Shown piece after piece: positions 27,929 through 36,878 of a DNA stretch of 64,000 nt. The notes under the pieces are model-generated. The model saw nothing but the letters and a program-made list of their open reading frames with translations. It was not told where the DNA came from and searched no databases. A program made the translations under genes and the position numbers. Position 1 is the first letter of the stretch, and each line of letters opens with the position of its first letter. The stretch comes from JAEZBP01 sp963832725 (GTDB taxonomy: Bacteria; Myxococcota_A; Polyangia; Polyangiales; Sandaracinaceae), in the NCBI GenBank assembly GCA_963832725.1, contig CAWHVG010000003.1:744001-808000 (forward strand), in the 5' to 3' direction.

Positions 27929-29878
27929 ATGCACCGCCCGACCCGACGCCTGGCCCACTTCGGTATCGCCGCTCTCGTCCTGTTGACCGGCACGGCTGGG
28001 AGCTGCTCGCAGGGGCGTCGCCAGACGACACCCGAGCACGCGCCAGCGGCCGAGGTCGCCCCGCCCGACCTGCCCCGGCCCGACCTGAGGCTGCTCGTGG
28101 TCACGGATCTCGAGGGCTACCTCGAGCCCTGCGGTTGCACGAGCCGGCCGCTCGGCGGGATGGATCGCATGGCGGCGCGCGTGGAAGCGGTGCGGCGCGA
28201 CGGGGTGCCGACCCTGATGGTGGCCGCCGGCGATCTCTTCTTCCACGGCGCGCCGGAGGGCGGGGACATCGAGCGCGGCGCGGCTCAGGAGCGCTGGCGG
28301 GCCGAGACCCTCACCGACATCCTGGGCCGGATGGAGCTGAGCGCGGCCGCGCCCGGCCCGCTCGACTTCGGCTACGGCACCGACACCTTCGAGGCGCTGG
28401 CGCGGCGGGCGCCCTTCGCGCTCCTGGCGGCGGGCGTCGAGATCGAGCCGCCGAGCACCGGCACCAACGCAGCGAGCACCGGCACCAACGCAGCGAGCAC
28501 CGGCACCAACGCAGCGAGCACCGGCACCAACGCAGCGAGCACCGGCACCAACGCAGCGAGCACCGGCACCAACGCAGCGAGCACCGGCACCAACGCAGCG
28601 AGCACCGGCACCAACGCAGCGAGCACCGGCACCAACGCAGCGAGCACCGGCACCAACGCAGCGAGCACCGGCACCAACGCAGCGAGCACCGGCACCAACG
28701 CAGCGAGCACCGGCACCAACGCAGCGAGCACCGGCACGGACACGACCCGCGCGCCGCTGGTGGCGAGCGTGCTGCGGACCGTCGGCGAGCAGAAGATCGG
28801 CATCGTCGGGCTGAGCGACCTGCACGGCCCCGACGGAAGCTCGCCCGATCGCGTGCAGGAGACCGAGGATCTCCGGGCGGCGGGGCGCGAAGCGGTCCGA
28901 TCGCTGAAGGAGCGCGGCGCCGAGATCGTGATCGCGCTGGTGACCGCGGATCGCCGCACCGGCCGCCGGCTCGCCGCCTCGCTCCGCGACGTGGACTTCG
29001 TGGTGGAGGGCGGGCTCGACCAAGCGGAGCCGAACCCGCCGGCGACCGTCGGGCACGCGATCCTCCTCCACGCCGCGCACCAGGGCCAAGGCCTCACCGT
29101 GGTGGATCTGTGGCGACGGAACGACGGCGCCTGGACCGACGCGAGCGTGTGGACGCGCCAGGACGAGCGCGACCACGTCGAGGAGCGCGCGGACGCGCTG
29201 CGGCGGCGGATCGCCGAGTGGGAAGCGGACTCCAGCACCGATCCGGCCGACCTCGAGCGGCAGCGGGGCCGGCTCGCGGCGCTGGAGCGCGAGGCCGCTG
29301 CGGTGAGCCGCCTCCCCTCGACCGAGGGCAACGTGCTGACCGCCCGCTTCGAGGAGCTGGACCCGGACGCGGCACGCGACGCCGAGGTCACGGCGATGGT
29401 CGACGCCTACGACGCCCGGGTGAACGAGCACAACGAGCGGGTGTTCGCCGACTGGGCGCCGGAGCCCGCGCCCGAAGGCCAGCCTCACTACCTCGGCAGC
29501 GAAGCCTGCGGGTCGTGCCACGCCGAGGCCGTGGACTGGTGGCGGACCACCCAGCATGGCCACGCCTACGCGACGCTCGCGGACCAGAACAAGAACTTCA
29601 ACCTGAGCTGCGTGGGCTGCCACGTCACCGGCTACCTGAGGCCGGGCGGCTCCACGGTCACCCACGTCGACCACCTCCGAAACGTCGGCTGCGAGAGCTG
29701 CCACGGCCCCGGCTCGATGCACGCGAGCGACCCGACCGGCGCGGCGGTGAACGTGCAGCGATCGCCGGAAGCCTCGACCTGCCGCGGGTGCCACACCCCC
29801 GAGCACAGCGACCGCTTCCAGTTCGACGCCTACCGCCGCCTGCTCATCGCCCCCGGCCACGGCGCCCCACCGACCTGA
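27929..29878 (+). CDS. Metallophosphatase-tetraheme cytochrome c lipoprotein
   Basis: The ATG at 27929 gives a lipoprotein signal (lipobox TAGSC, about residue 20). Residues 50-350 resemble the 5'-nucleotidase-type metallophosphatase fold (LLVVTDLEGYLEPCGCTSRPLGG, then LMVAAGDLFFHG, then IGIVGLSDLHGP). A charged coiled-coil stretch follows. The last 150 residues carry four CxxCH haem sites (CGSCH, CVGCH, CESCH, CRGCH) in the cytochrome c554 style. A phosphatase-like head joined to a multihaem tail is known in deltaproteobacteria-type genomes, but the substrate is unproven. Thirteen perfect STGTNAA repeats interrupt the first domain. The total is about 650 residues, probably facing the periplasm or surface. 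Confidence 0.78.
   Translation: MHRPTRRLAHFGIAALVLLTGTAGSCSQGRRQTTPEHAPAAEVAPPDLPRPDLRLLVVTDLEGYLEPCGCTSRPLGGMDRMAARVEAVRRDGVPTLMVAAGDLFFHGAPEGGDIERGAAQERWRAETLTDILGRMELSAAAPGPLDFGYGTDTFEALARRAPFALLAAGVEIEPPSTGTNAASTGTNAASTGTNAASTGTNAASTGTNAASTGTNAASTGTNAASTGTNAASTGTNAASTGTNAASTGTNAASTGTNAASTGTNAASTGTDTTRAPLVASVLRTVGEQKIGIVGLSDLHGPDGSSPDRVQETEDLRAAGREAVRSLKERGAEIVIALVTADRRTGRRLAASLRDVDFVVEGGLDQAEPNPPATVGHAILLHAAHQGQGLTVVDLWRRNDGAWTDASVWTRQDERDHVEERADALRRRIAEWEADSSTDPADLERQRGRLAALEREAAAVSRLPSTEGNVLTARFEELDPDAARDAEVTAMVDAYDARVNEHNERVFADWAPEPAPEGQPHYLGSEACGSCHAEAVDWWRTTQHGHAYATLADQNKNFNLSCVGCHVTGYLRPGGSTVTHVDHLRNVGCESCHGPGSMHASDPTGAAVNVQRSPEASTCRGCHTPEHSDRFQFDAYRRLLIAPGHGAPPT
28454..28726 (+). 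repeat. 21-bp coding repeat, 13 identical units (STGTNAA)
   Basis: The 21-bp unit AGCACCGGCACCAACGCAGCG is repeated 13 times without a single base change, followed by a partial 14th unit that diverges to STGTDTT. It is in frame, so copy number can change by seven residues without breaking the gene. Perfect identity points to recent expansion or ongoing gene conversion. There are no spacers, so it is not a CRISPR. Confidence 0.95.
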
Positions 29879-29985
29879 CGGTCGCGGGCGAGAGGCCTCT
29901 CGTCCTCGGGTCTACCGAGCCCGCCGAAGTCGGGAGGCCGGGTACGGGTTGCGCGGGAGGCGCGATCCGGCCGACCCTCGGGATC

Positions 29986-30483
29986 GTGCGACGCTCCCTG
30001 CCGCTCTTCGCGTCGATCGCCCTCGCCTGCGGCTCCCCCGCCGCGCGGCCGAATCCCGCGCTCGCAGGTCAGGCCCCTCGCTCGCACGCGAGCGCGGCCG
30101 AAGCGCCCGCGCAGTCGTCCAGGCGATCCGGCGACTCGGAGACCGAGCGCTCACAGCGCGCCGAGCCCGCGCAGACGCCGCTGCAAGTCCTCCGCGGCCG
30201 TGCCAGCTACTACAGCGATCGCCTCGCCGGCCATCACACCGCCAACGGCGACGTCTACGACCCGCACGCGTTCACGGCGGCGAGCCGCGAGCTCCCCTTC
30301 GGCACGATGCTACGCGTGGTCCGCGAAGACACGGGCGCGTCGGTCGTGGTTCGCGTCAACGACCGCGGCCCCTTCGGCGACCGCGGCCGCATCCTGGACC
30401 TCTCCCGCGCCGCCGCCGAGACGCTCGGGATGATCCGCGCCGGCGTCATCGACGTCCGCGCCGAGGTCATCGAGCAGCCGTAG
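29986..30483 (+). CDS. RlpA-like lipoprotein with double-psi beta-barrel
   Basis: This 165-residue lipoprotein starts at a GTG (MRRSLPLFASIALACGS, lipobox LACG). A Ser/Glu/Ala-rich linker runs to about residue 65. The DPBB domain follows: GRASYYSDRLAGHHTANGDVY, ELPFGTMLRVV and VVVRVNDRGPFGDRGRILDLS. The catalytic Asp of RlpA lytic transglycosylases lies in NDRGPF. The C-terminal SPOR domain found in E. coli RlpA is missing. It probably acts on peptidoglycan. Confidence 0.85.
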   Translation: MRRSLPLFASIALACGSPAARPNPALAGQAPRSHASAAEAPAQSSRRSGDSETERSQRAEPAQTPLQVLRGRASYYSDRLAGHHTANGDVYDPHAFTAASRELPFGTMLRVVREDTGASVVVRVNDRGPFGDRGRILDLSRAAAETLGMIRAGVIDVRAEVIEQP

Positions 30484-30697
30484 CCGTCCGCAGCGCCGAG
30501 ACGACGCACGGCGCGGCGCCATTTCGCCCCCGAGCCGGTCGAGGGCGTGGGAGCGCATTCGGCGAGAGCGCGTGACCGAGCGGGGCCGATGACGCTTGCG
30601 CATACAGGAACGGTCTCGGTGCCCCCGGCTGCTTCTGATCCGAGCCTCGCCGCGCGCGTCCGGCCGGCTCGATCCCGGACGCGCGCGTGCAGCTTTT

Positions 30698-30726
30698 CTG
30701 ACCGATCGGATCGCGTTCGTTAGGGT
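30698..30726 (+). promoter_or_regulatory. Candidate promoter of the second kinase gene, near-leaderless
   Basis: CTGACC (30698-30703) and TAGGGT (30721-30726) are 17 bp apart. Transcription would begin near 30733, two bases before the ATG at 30735. The only ribosome-binding candidate, AGGG, overlaps the downstream part of the -10 region. Confidence 0.35.
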
Positions 30727-30734
30727 CCAGGGCG

Positions 30735-32315
30735 ATGGCGTCCGTTCTGCGTGTGGCTCCGTCGATCCCCTCTCGGATCGACGAACGGATCGAGGAAGTC
30801 GGCGGCGTCGACGACACCGTCGCCACCGGTGAGCTCTACCTGCGGCGCTGCCGGACCTGCGGCGAGGAGTACCCGAGCGACTACCTCGTCTGCCCCCGCG
30901 ACGCCACGCCGCTCGGGCTCGACCGGGACGCCGAAGACCCGCTCCTCGGCGTGGTCCTCGGCGGCACGTACCGCATCGTGCGCAGCCTCGGCCGCGGCGG
31001 CATGGGGCGACTCTACGAGGCGCAACACGCGCGGCTCGACCGTCGCTTCGCCATCAAGGTCCTGCACGAGGCCCAGTCGCGCAGCCGCGATGCCAGCCTG
31101 CGCTTCGAGCGCGAGGCGCGGGTGCTCAGCCGCATCCGCGCGGACCATGTGCTCGACGTGGTCGACGTTCTGCGCACCCCCGACGATCGCGCCGCCATCG
31201 TCACCTCGCGGCTCGACGGCGAGGACCTCAAGGCACGCCTCGATCGCGTCGGCAAGCTCTCGATCGCAGAGGCCATCCCCATCGCGCGGCAGGTCTGCCG
31301 GGGGCTGGCAGCGGCGCACGCGCAGGGGGTCGTCCATCGCGATCTGAAGCCCTCGAACCTCTTCCTCGAGAGCGGCGCGGACGGTCGCACGACGGTGAAG
31401 ATCCTCGACTTCGGCGTGGCGAAGCTGGCCGGGGATCCCGAGCTGACCCGGACGGGCGCGGTGGTTGGAACACCCGCCTACATGGCGCCGGAGCAGGCGC
31501 GCGGGAGCGCGGACGTCGACGAGCGGGCGGACCTCTACGCCGTCGGCGCCGTGGTCTACCGGATGCTCACCGGGCGAGCGCCCTACTCCGGCGGCGAGCC
31601 GGCGGCGCTCCTGTCGAGCCTGCTCCACGAGGCGCCGCGCCGGCCACGCGCCCTCGATCGCTCCATCCCGGTCGGACTGGAGGCGGTGATCCAGCGCGCG
31701 ATGGCGCGCGACGTCGACGTGCGCCCCGCGGACGCGCTCGAGCTCGAGCGCGAGCTGGCGGCGTTCGATCCGGGCGGAGAGCCGGCGCAGACCTCGTGGG
31801 AGCCCGCGCCCGGCAAGGGTGAGGTGAGCACCCTGATCTTGCCGCGCGGCAGCGTCGAGAGAGCGGAGGCCATCGCGAAGAGCGCGCGAAGAGCGCGGCC
31901 TCTGGCGGTGATCCTGGCCGGGTCGTCGTCGTTGGTGGCCACCGCCGGCGCGGTGCTGGCGGTGGTGGGACTCTCCACGCTGGACGGCGTCGCTCGCACG
32001 CCGGTGCAAGAGAGCGCCGGCTGGCTGCTCGGCGCCGCGACGCTGGTGGCCGCCGTGACCTCGCTGTGGCGCTGGCTGGGAAAGAAGTGGGTCGCCGTCC
32101 CCGAGGTCACGAGCGCCAACCGCGCGCTCGGCGCGGCGCTGGTCGCGGCCTGCGCGAGCACCGGGCTCATCGAGCTCGTGGCCCGCTCACTGGCCGCGCT
32201 CGAGGGCGATCACGTGTCCATCCACGGCTGGGCGCTGGTCGCCCGCGGCGTCACCGCGCTCGGCTGCGGCGCCCTCGCCGCTTTCGTCGCCGCGCGTCCC
32301 CGCTCGCGCGGCTGA
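30735..32315 (+). CDS. Ser/Thr protein kinase with zinc ribbon and C-terminal membrane domain
   Basis: This 526-residue Hanks-type kinase has a zinc ribbon at residues 39-53 (CRTC, CPRD) like the kinase at 16877. The kinase domain spans about 78-345: GRGGMGRLY, Lys108, HRDLKPSN (201-208), DFG (226-228) and GTPAYMAPEQ. After a short linker there are about four hydrophobic segments between 395 and 520, with WRWLGKKW between the second and third. So it is membrane-anchored at its C-terminus, unlike the other kinase. No extracellular sensor domain is visible. Substrate unknown; a PP2C phosphatase lies 6 kb away. Confidence 0.88.
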   Translation: MASVLRVAPSIPSRIDERIEEVGGVDDTVATGELYLRRCRTCGEEYPSDYLVCPRDATPLGLDRDAEDPLLGVVLGGTYRIVRSLGRGGMGRLYEAQHARLDRRFAIKVLHEAQSRSRDASLRFEREARVLSRIRADHVLDVVDVLRTPDDRAAIVTSRLDGEDLKARLDRVGKLSIAEAIPIARQVCRGLAAAHAQGVVHRDLKPSNLFLESGADGRTTVKILDFGVAKLAGDPELTRTGAVVGTPAYMAPEQARGSADVDERADLYAVGAVVYRMLTGRAPYSGGEPAALLSSLLHEAPRRPRALDRSIPVGLEAVIQRAMARDVDVRPADALELERELAAFDPGGEPAQTSWEPAPGKGEVSTLILPRGSVERAEAIAKSARRARPLAVILAGSSSLVATAGAVLAVVGLSTLDGVARTPVQESAGWLLGAATLVAAVTSLWRWLGKKWVAVPEVTSANRALGAALVAACASTGLIELVARSLAALEGDHVSIHGWALVARGVTALGCGALAAFVAARPRSRG

Positions 32316-32336
32316 GCACCGCCACCGCGCAGGGGA

Positions 32337-33597
32337 TCACCGCAGACGGACGAAGCGCGCGCCGTCCCCGTCGGGCACCGCCACGGCGCAGGGGATCATC
32401 ATCAGCGCGCCGTCCGCGTCGGAGAGGCGCCCCGCCACCCAGCGCGGCCCGCCCGGCGGGACGGAGCGGCGGAGGACCTCGACGGCCGCCGGATCGTCGG
32501 CCCGCGCGAAGGGGAGCGGCTGCCCCTCGTCGTCCCGGCAGACCGGCGCCGCGTCCGCGTCGAAGCTGCGGGGCGCGATGACGGCGAAGGGCTCGGCTTG
32601 CCCGGGGTGCGCCTCCACCTGATTGCGATAGCGGTCGACCAGCGCGGCGAAGCGGCGGTAGGCGCTGGCCTCGATGCGCGTCAGCTCCTCGGGCCCGAGC
32701 TCGAGCGAGACCACGTACTGCATGAGGCGGATGCGCCTCGGCGCCGCGCCATCCTCGACCTCCGCGAGCCCCACGTGCACCAGCCGGGGACAGGGGCCGA
32801 CGGAGGCCACGGGGCTGGTCCGAGAGCGCTCCTCCCGGAAGACCTCGCCGTTGTGCAGGTCGATCAGGTGACGGCGCTCGATGCCGCTGCGCTCGAGGCT
32901 CGGGAGCTGCTCGCGCGCGATCTCGACCAGCACTCGATCCGAGAGCCGCTCCACCGCCCCGCTCGGCTCGGTCGCCAATCCGCCGAGCCAGCCGTTCACG
33001 TGCCGGCGCGTCTCGGGCGAGGGGCGCTCCGAGCGCAGAATCCTCGGCGAGCCGCCCCGCACCGTGCAAGAGACGCGCGACCAGCGCCGGGTCCTGCGCG
33101 TCGAGCGCGCTCTTGAGCCGCCCGATCCAGCGCGCCAGCCCGGCGGGCGTCGGCAAGGGTGCCTCGCGACGCAAGCGCTCCAGGCTCTCCGCCACCGAGG
33201 GCGAGTCCGCCCCCGACACGCCGGCCCGCACCACGACCGTGACGATGTCGTCCAGCGCTTCGGCCAAACGTGCCCGCGCGGCGACCGCATCTTCCGCTTC
33301 GGGCTCCGGAGGCCAGCTCGGACGCGCGGCCGCCGGCTCCATCGGATCGCTGACCCGCACGGCCCGCGCGCTCTCGGGCGCCGAGCGAGCCAGCCAGCGC
33401 AGCGCGGCGCGAACGTGAGGCCCGTCGCGCGTCGAGCTGCTCCAGACCAACTCTCCGTCGCGCAGCGCCAAGGTCACGAGCTCCGAGCGGCCGTCGACGG
33501 CCACGTCGACCGTCAAGCGGGTCACCGCTCCGTCCGCGTCGCCCTCGCCAATCGTCTCCAGCGCTCGCCGCGCCGCCTCCCGCAGCGCGTCGGTCAT
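32337..33597 (-). CDS. Unknown protein, last gene of the UDG operon (one frameshift)
   Basis: I do not recognise a family. From 33597 the protein starts MTDALREAARRALETIGEGD and has a small beta-rich segment (LTVDVAVDGRSELVTLALRDGELVW). A helical middle follows, then a C-terminal half rich in short strands (YVVSLELGPEELTRIEAS, VPPGGPRWVAGRLSDADGAL). No catalytic motif, signal or membrane segment is visible. The frame breaks at 33038-33042 inside GAATC; removing one base gives AEDLRSERPSPETRRHVNGW and a single product of about 419 residues. Its start overlaps the stop of the HEAT/TPR gene by 4 bp. Confidence 0.5.
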
Positions 33598-35372
33598 CGC
33601 GCGCTCCGCAGCCGCAGCTGCTCCTGCCGGCGACTGAGCTCGAAACGCAGCTCGCTCGACACCCGCCTCAGATCGAGCGCCAGCACCTCCTCGACCAGCC
33701 CGCGCGCGATGTCCACGCGGCCGCCCCGCTCCACCTCCTCGGCCCGGCGCAGGAAGGTCCGGGTGAGCACGCGGACGATGTACACCTGCCGCTCGACCCA
33801 GCGGTGATCGGCCTCCAGCGCCCGCCGAAACGCCGCCAGCGCCTGCGCCGTTCGCTCCTTGCGCGCGTGGTGCAGCGCGATGGCCACCAACGGCGCCGCC
33901 CAGCCCGCCCGCCGGGCGGCGGCGCGCTCGAAGCGCCCCACCCCGCGCTTGGCCGCGCCCAACGCGAGCCAGAAGTTGCCCATCACGAAGTCGATCCAGC
34001 TCCAGAGCCGCACGAGCGCCGGGTCGCGCTTGCGCTCCTCCATCGCGGTGCGCGACGCCGTGGCCAGCTCGAACGCGGCCGTGTGCTCGGGCGGCTCCTC
34101 GCCGCGCAGCTCGATGTTCGCGCGGATGGCCGCCTCGGCGTCCTCGACGTCACCCCACAGCCCGCTGAGCGCGACCGTGGCCCGCAGCTCCGCCAGCGCG
34201 GCGAGCGCGCGCGGGTCGCCCGCCCGCCCCATCGCCCGGATCACCGCCGCGACCAAGACCGGATCGGAGCGCTCCAAGAGCGGCAGCAAGAGCTGCACGT
34301 CCTCGCTGGTCGCCAGCGCCTCCATCGCCGATACCGCCGCCAAGAGCACGCGCTCGTCGTCGCTCGAGAGCAAGTTGCGGACGTACTCGCGGCCGCGAAC
34401 GTCGCCCGTCGCCGCCAGAGCGCCCGCGAGCGTGGCGCGCTCGTGATCGACGACGCTCCGCTCGTAGGCGGCCGCCAGCGCCGGGTGGACGCGCGGGTCG
34501 TCGATGAACGCCAGCGCGCGTGCCGCCTCGGCGACCATCTCGCTGTTGCGGGTGGCGATCAGCCCGACCAGGCTCGGCACCAAGCGCGCGTCGCCCGAGT
34601 AGCGGACCGAGGTCAGCAGCACCTGCCGCGCCTGCCGCGCCGTGACGCCGTCGCTGCCGTCGAGGACCGACGCCACGTGATGGAGGACGACGTCGGGCGC
34701 GTCGCGCAGCCGCATCATGAGCTGCGCGCGCTGATCGGGCGGCAGCATGGCCATCGGCTCCTGCGTGGACTGCCCGGCCCAGAAGTCGTCGATCGCATCG
34801 AGGAGCGGTTCCAGGACACGCCCGAACTCCTCGGTCTCCTGCCGCGCTTGCCTGCCCGCCGCCCCGGGCAGCGCCTCGCGGGCGTGGGAGACCTCGAACG
34901 CGATCTCCACGTCGCGCACGTTCAACAGCGTCGTGGTGACGGCCCGCACCTCGTCGTTCGCCAGCCCTTCGGCCAAACGCGCGCCGAGCCGCCGCGCCGC
35001 CGCGCGCCGCTGGGCCAGCATCCCGGCCCGCAGGACGCCCAGGAGCGTGTGGACGTCGTCCAACTGTTCGACCCGCGGTCGCTCGTCCCCTTCCTCCTGC
35101 GTGCCGAGGCGGCCGAGGAAAGACGCGTCCGCGGCCGCCATCACGGCCGGCACCGACGTCGTGCGCGCGTCCTGCTCTCGATCGGGGCTGACGCGTACCC
35201 CCGCGAGCTCCGCCGCGCAGACCGCGCCCACCAGCGCCCGCGCCAGCTCCGCGTCGGAGGACTCTCCCGCCAACCCGAGCGCCGCGCGAACCTCCGCGTC
35301 GTCGCCCGCGGCGCCCTCCCGCAGGCGGCGCACCAGACGCTGCGTGGGCGCGGCGGGCATCGGCGCGTTCAT
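33594..35372 (-). CDS. HEAT-repeat and TPR-like scaffold protein
   Basis: This is a 592-residue soluble protein that starts at the ATG (35372) overlapping the upstream stop. The centre (about residues 230-430) is a series of HEAT-like units, for example ARLVPSLVGLIATRNSEMVAEAARALAF and DPVLVAAVIRAMGRAGDPRALAAL. The C-terminus (about 480-570) looks like a TPR pair (WVERQVYIVRVLTRTFLRRAEEVE). There is no signal peptide or catalytic motif. It is the third gene of a four-gene operon headed by a uracil-DNA glycosylase, so it may organise proteins with its neighbours. That is inference. Confidence 0.6.
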   Translation of the reverse strand: MNAPMPAAPTQRLVRRLREGAAGDDAEVRAALGLAGESSDAELARALVGAVCAAELAGVRVSPDREQDARTTSVPAVMAAADASFLGRLGTQEEGDERPRVEQLDDVHTLLGVLRAGMLAQRRAAARRLGARLAEGLANDEVRAVTTTLLNVRDVEIAFEVSHAREALPGAAGRQARQETEEFGRVLEPLLDAIDDFWAGQSTQEPMAMLPPDQRAQLMMRLRDAPDVVLHHVASVLDGSDGVTARQARQVLLTSVRYSGDARLVPSLVGLIATRNSEMVAEAARALAFIDDPRVHPALAAAYERSVVDHERATLAGALAATGDVRGREYVRNLLSSDDERVLLAAVSAMEALATSEDVQLLLPLLERSDPVLVAAVIRAMGRAGDPRALAALAELRATVALSGLWGDVEDAEAAIRANIELRGEEPPEHTAAFELATASRTAMEERKRDPALVRLWSWIDFVMGNFWLALGAAKRGVGRFERAAARRAGWAAPLVAIALHHARKERTAQALAAFRRALEADHRWVERQVYIVRVLTRTFLRRAEEVERGGRVDIARGLVEEVLALDLRRVSSELRFELSRRQEQLRLRSAR

Positions 35373-36878
35373 GGCGCGCGTTCCGGATCGAGGCGCACAC
35401 GGAAGAGCCCGCAGGAGGTGGCCACGTGGAGCACCGTCCCATCGTCGCCAGCGCGCGCATCGATGGCCAGCACGCGGTGCGCGCCGTCCGGATCGCCGTC
35501 GACGGTCAGACCGCGCGCCGCCGCCTCCTCGGCCACGTCCAGCACCAGCGCCGCCTCGCCGCCGGTCGTCGGGTAGCGCACCACCACGCCGCGATCCTCG
35601 GCGGCCGCGAAGTGCGCTGCGTAGAGCGTCAACCCGCCCGGCTCCCGAGCCAGCGCGACAGGGCCCGCCGGAGGCAGCCCCGGAACCCTCATCCAGCGCT
35701 TGCCGCGGTCGTTCGAGAGGAAGGGCCCGGCCGAATCGCCGTCCGCGGAGAGCACGACGCTCTCGCGCAACGCGTCGAGGTAGCGCACGCCCGGGCCGAG
35801 CGCCGGCACGTCGACCGCCGTCCATCGCTGGCCTCCGTCCTCGGAGCGCGCGAGCTGCGGCGCGTCGCGGCCGCCCGAAAGCGCCAGCACGCCACCCTCG
35901 GGCACGGCGGCCAACGCGACCACCGTCTTCAAGAGCAGCGGGCCGACCCAGCTCGCACCGAAGTCGTCGCTGCGAAAGAGCGCGCCGCCGGGGGTGAGGG
36001 CCCAGACCCTTCCTCCGGGCTCGCGGACGAGGGCGAGCTCCTGCGCGATCTCGCGGCCCTCCCCCGCCCAGCCGTTGGCGGGCGTGAAGCTCGCGCCGCC
36101 GTCCTCGGATCGGAGCCCGCCATGAAGGCGCGTCCCGACCAGCACGCGCCGGCCCTCCGCGACGAGCGAGACCACCTCCGCGTCGTCGAGCCCGGCGGCC
36201 GCGAGCGGCTCGAGCGGCGTGTCCACGCGGAACAGCCCGCCCGGCCCTGCCGCGAGCGGCGGCGGGCCCGGTTCGAACGCGTTCACGGCCCCCTTCGGAC
36301 CGAGATGCGCCACCTCGCACGCCGGGTGGCGCGGCGGAAGCACGGCGTCCACCGACTCGGGCTCGGAGAGCTCCATTATCCAGGCGTCGTCACCGAGCGC
36401 CAGATTGTCGACCTCTTCCTCCGAGTCGTCCAGACCGCGAAGCGGCGGCAAGTGCGGCACTTCGTCGCCGACCAGACCGAGATCCGCCGTCTCGTCGACG
36501 CCTTCCTCACCGCCGTCGTCGCGGGCGAGCGGAGTGAGCCCGGGCAGATCCAGCTCCGCATCCCAGGGCTCGTCGTCGCTGCGCGAGTCGTCGGTCCAGC
36601 CGTACTCGGCGTCTTCGTCCAGCCCTTCGACCGGGATCGGATCGACGCCCTCCTCGTCGGGGGACGCATCTTCCGGCGGCAGCTCGAGCGCGAAGAGCGA
36701 CGCCCCGTCCTCCGGCCCTTCCGAGTCGTCCAGATTCGATGCGCTCCTCGAGCGCGTCCACCCCATCGTCGAGACCGAGCGCGTCGTCGCCGAAAGGCTC
36801 GTCGTCCTCGAGCGCGCTCGGGCCGGTGGGCTCGGGCAGGTTCGGCAGCAGATTGTCCTCCTCGTCGGCCATGCTCAT
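35369..36878 (-). CDS. Acidic N-terminus plus beta-propeller-like repeats (one frameshift)
   Basis: The product begins at 36878 (MSMADEEDNLLPNLPEPTGP), overlapping the UDG stop as ATGA. About 165 residues follow that are very rich in Asp and Glu and probably disordered. The rest has repeated blade motifs with Asp-box flavour: LRSEDGGASFTPANGW, LFRSDDFGASW, LARSEDGGQRWTAVD and LSNDRGKRWMRV. This resembles BNR/sortilin-type propellers. The frame breaks at 36733-36737 inside GATTC; restoring GATC joins ERIDLDDSEGP in one frame. The length is about 503 residues. No signal peptide, so probably cytoplasmic. Function unknown. Confidence 0.6.

Noticed and set aside
28454..28726. Regular 21-bp repeats that could be mistaken for a CRISPR array
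   Set aside because: The units are directly adjacent with no spacers, in frame with an intact protein, and encode STGTNAA.
27820..29900. Plus-strand frame with EHRHQRS repeats
   Set aside because: It is the alternate-frame reading of the STGTNAA repeats in the phosphatase-cytochrome gene; only its last part (from 29986) is a real gene.
32251..32336. Longer frame of the unknown gene at 32337
   Set aside because: The conserved-looking C-terminal half ends at 32337 in the other frame after the GAATC break, and the continuation is Arg-rich shadow.
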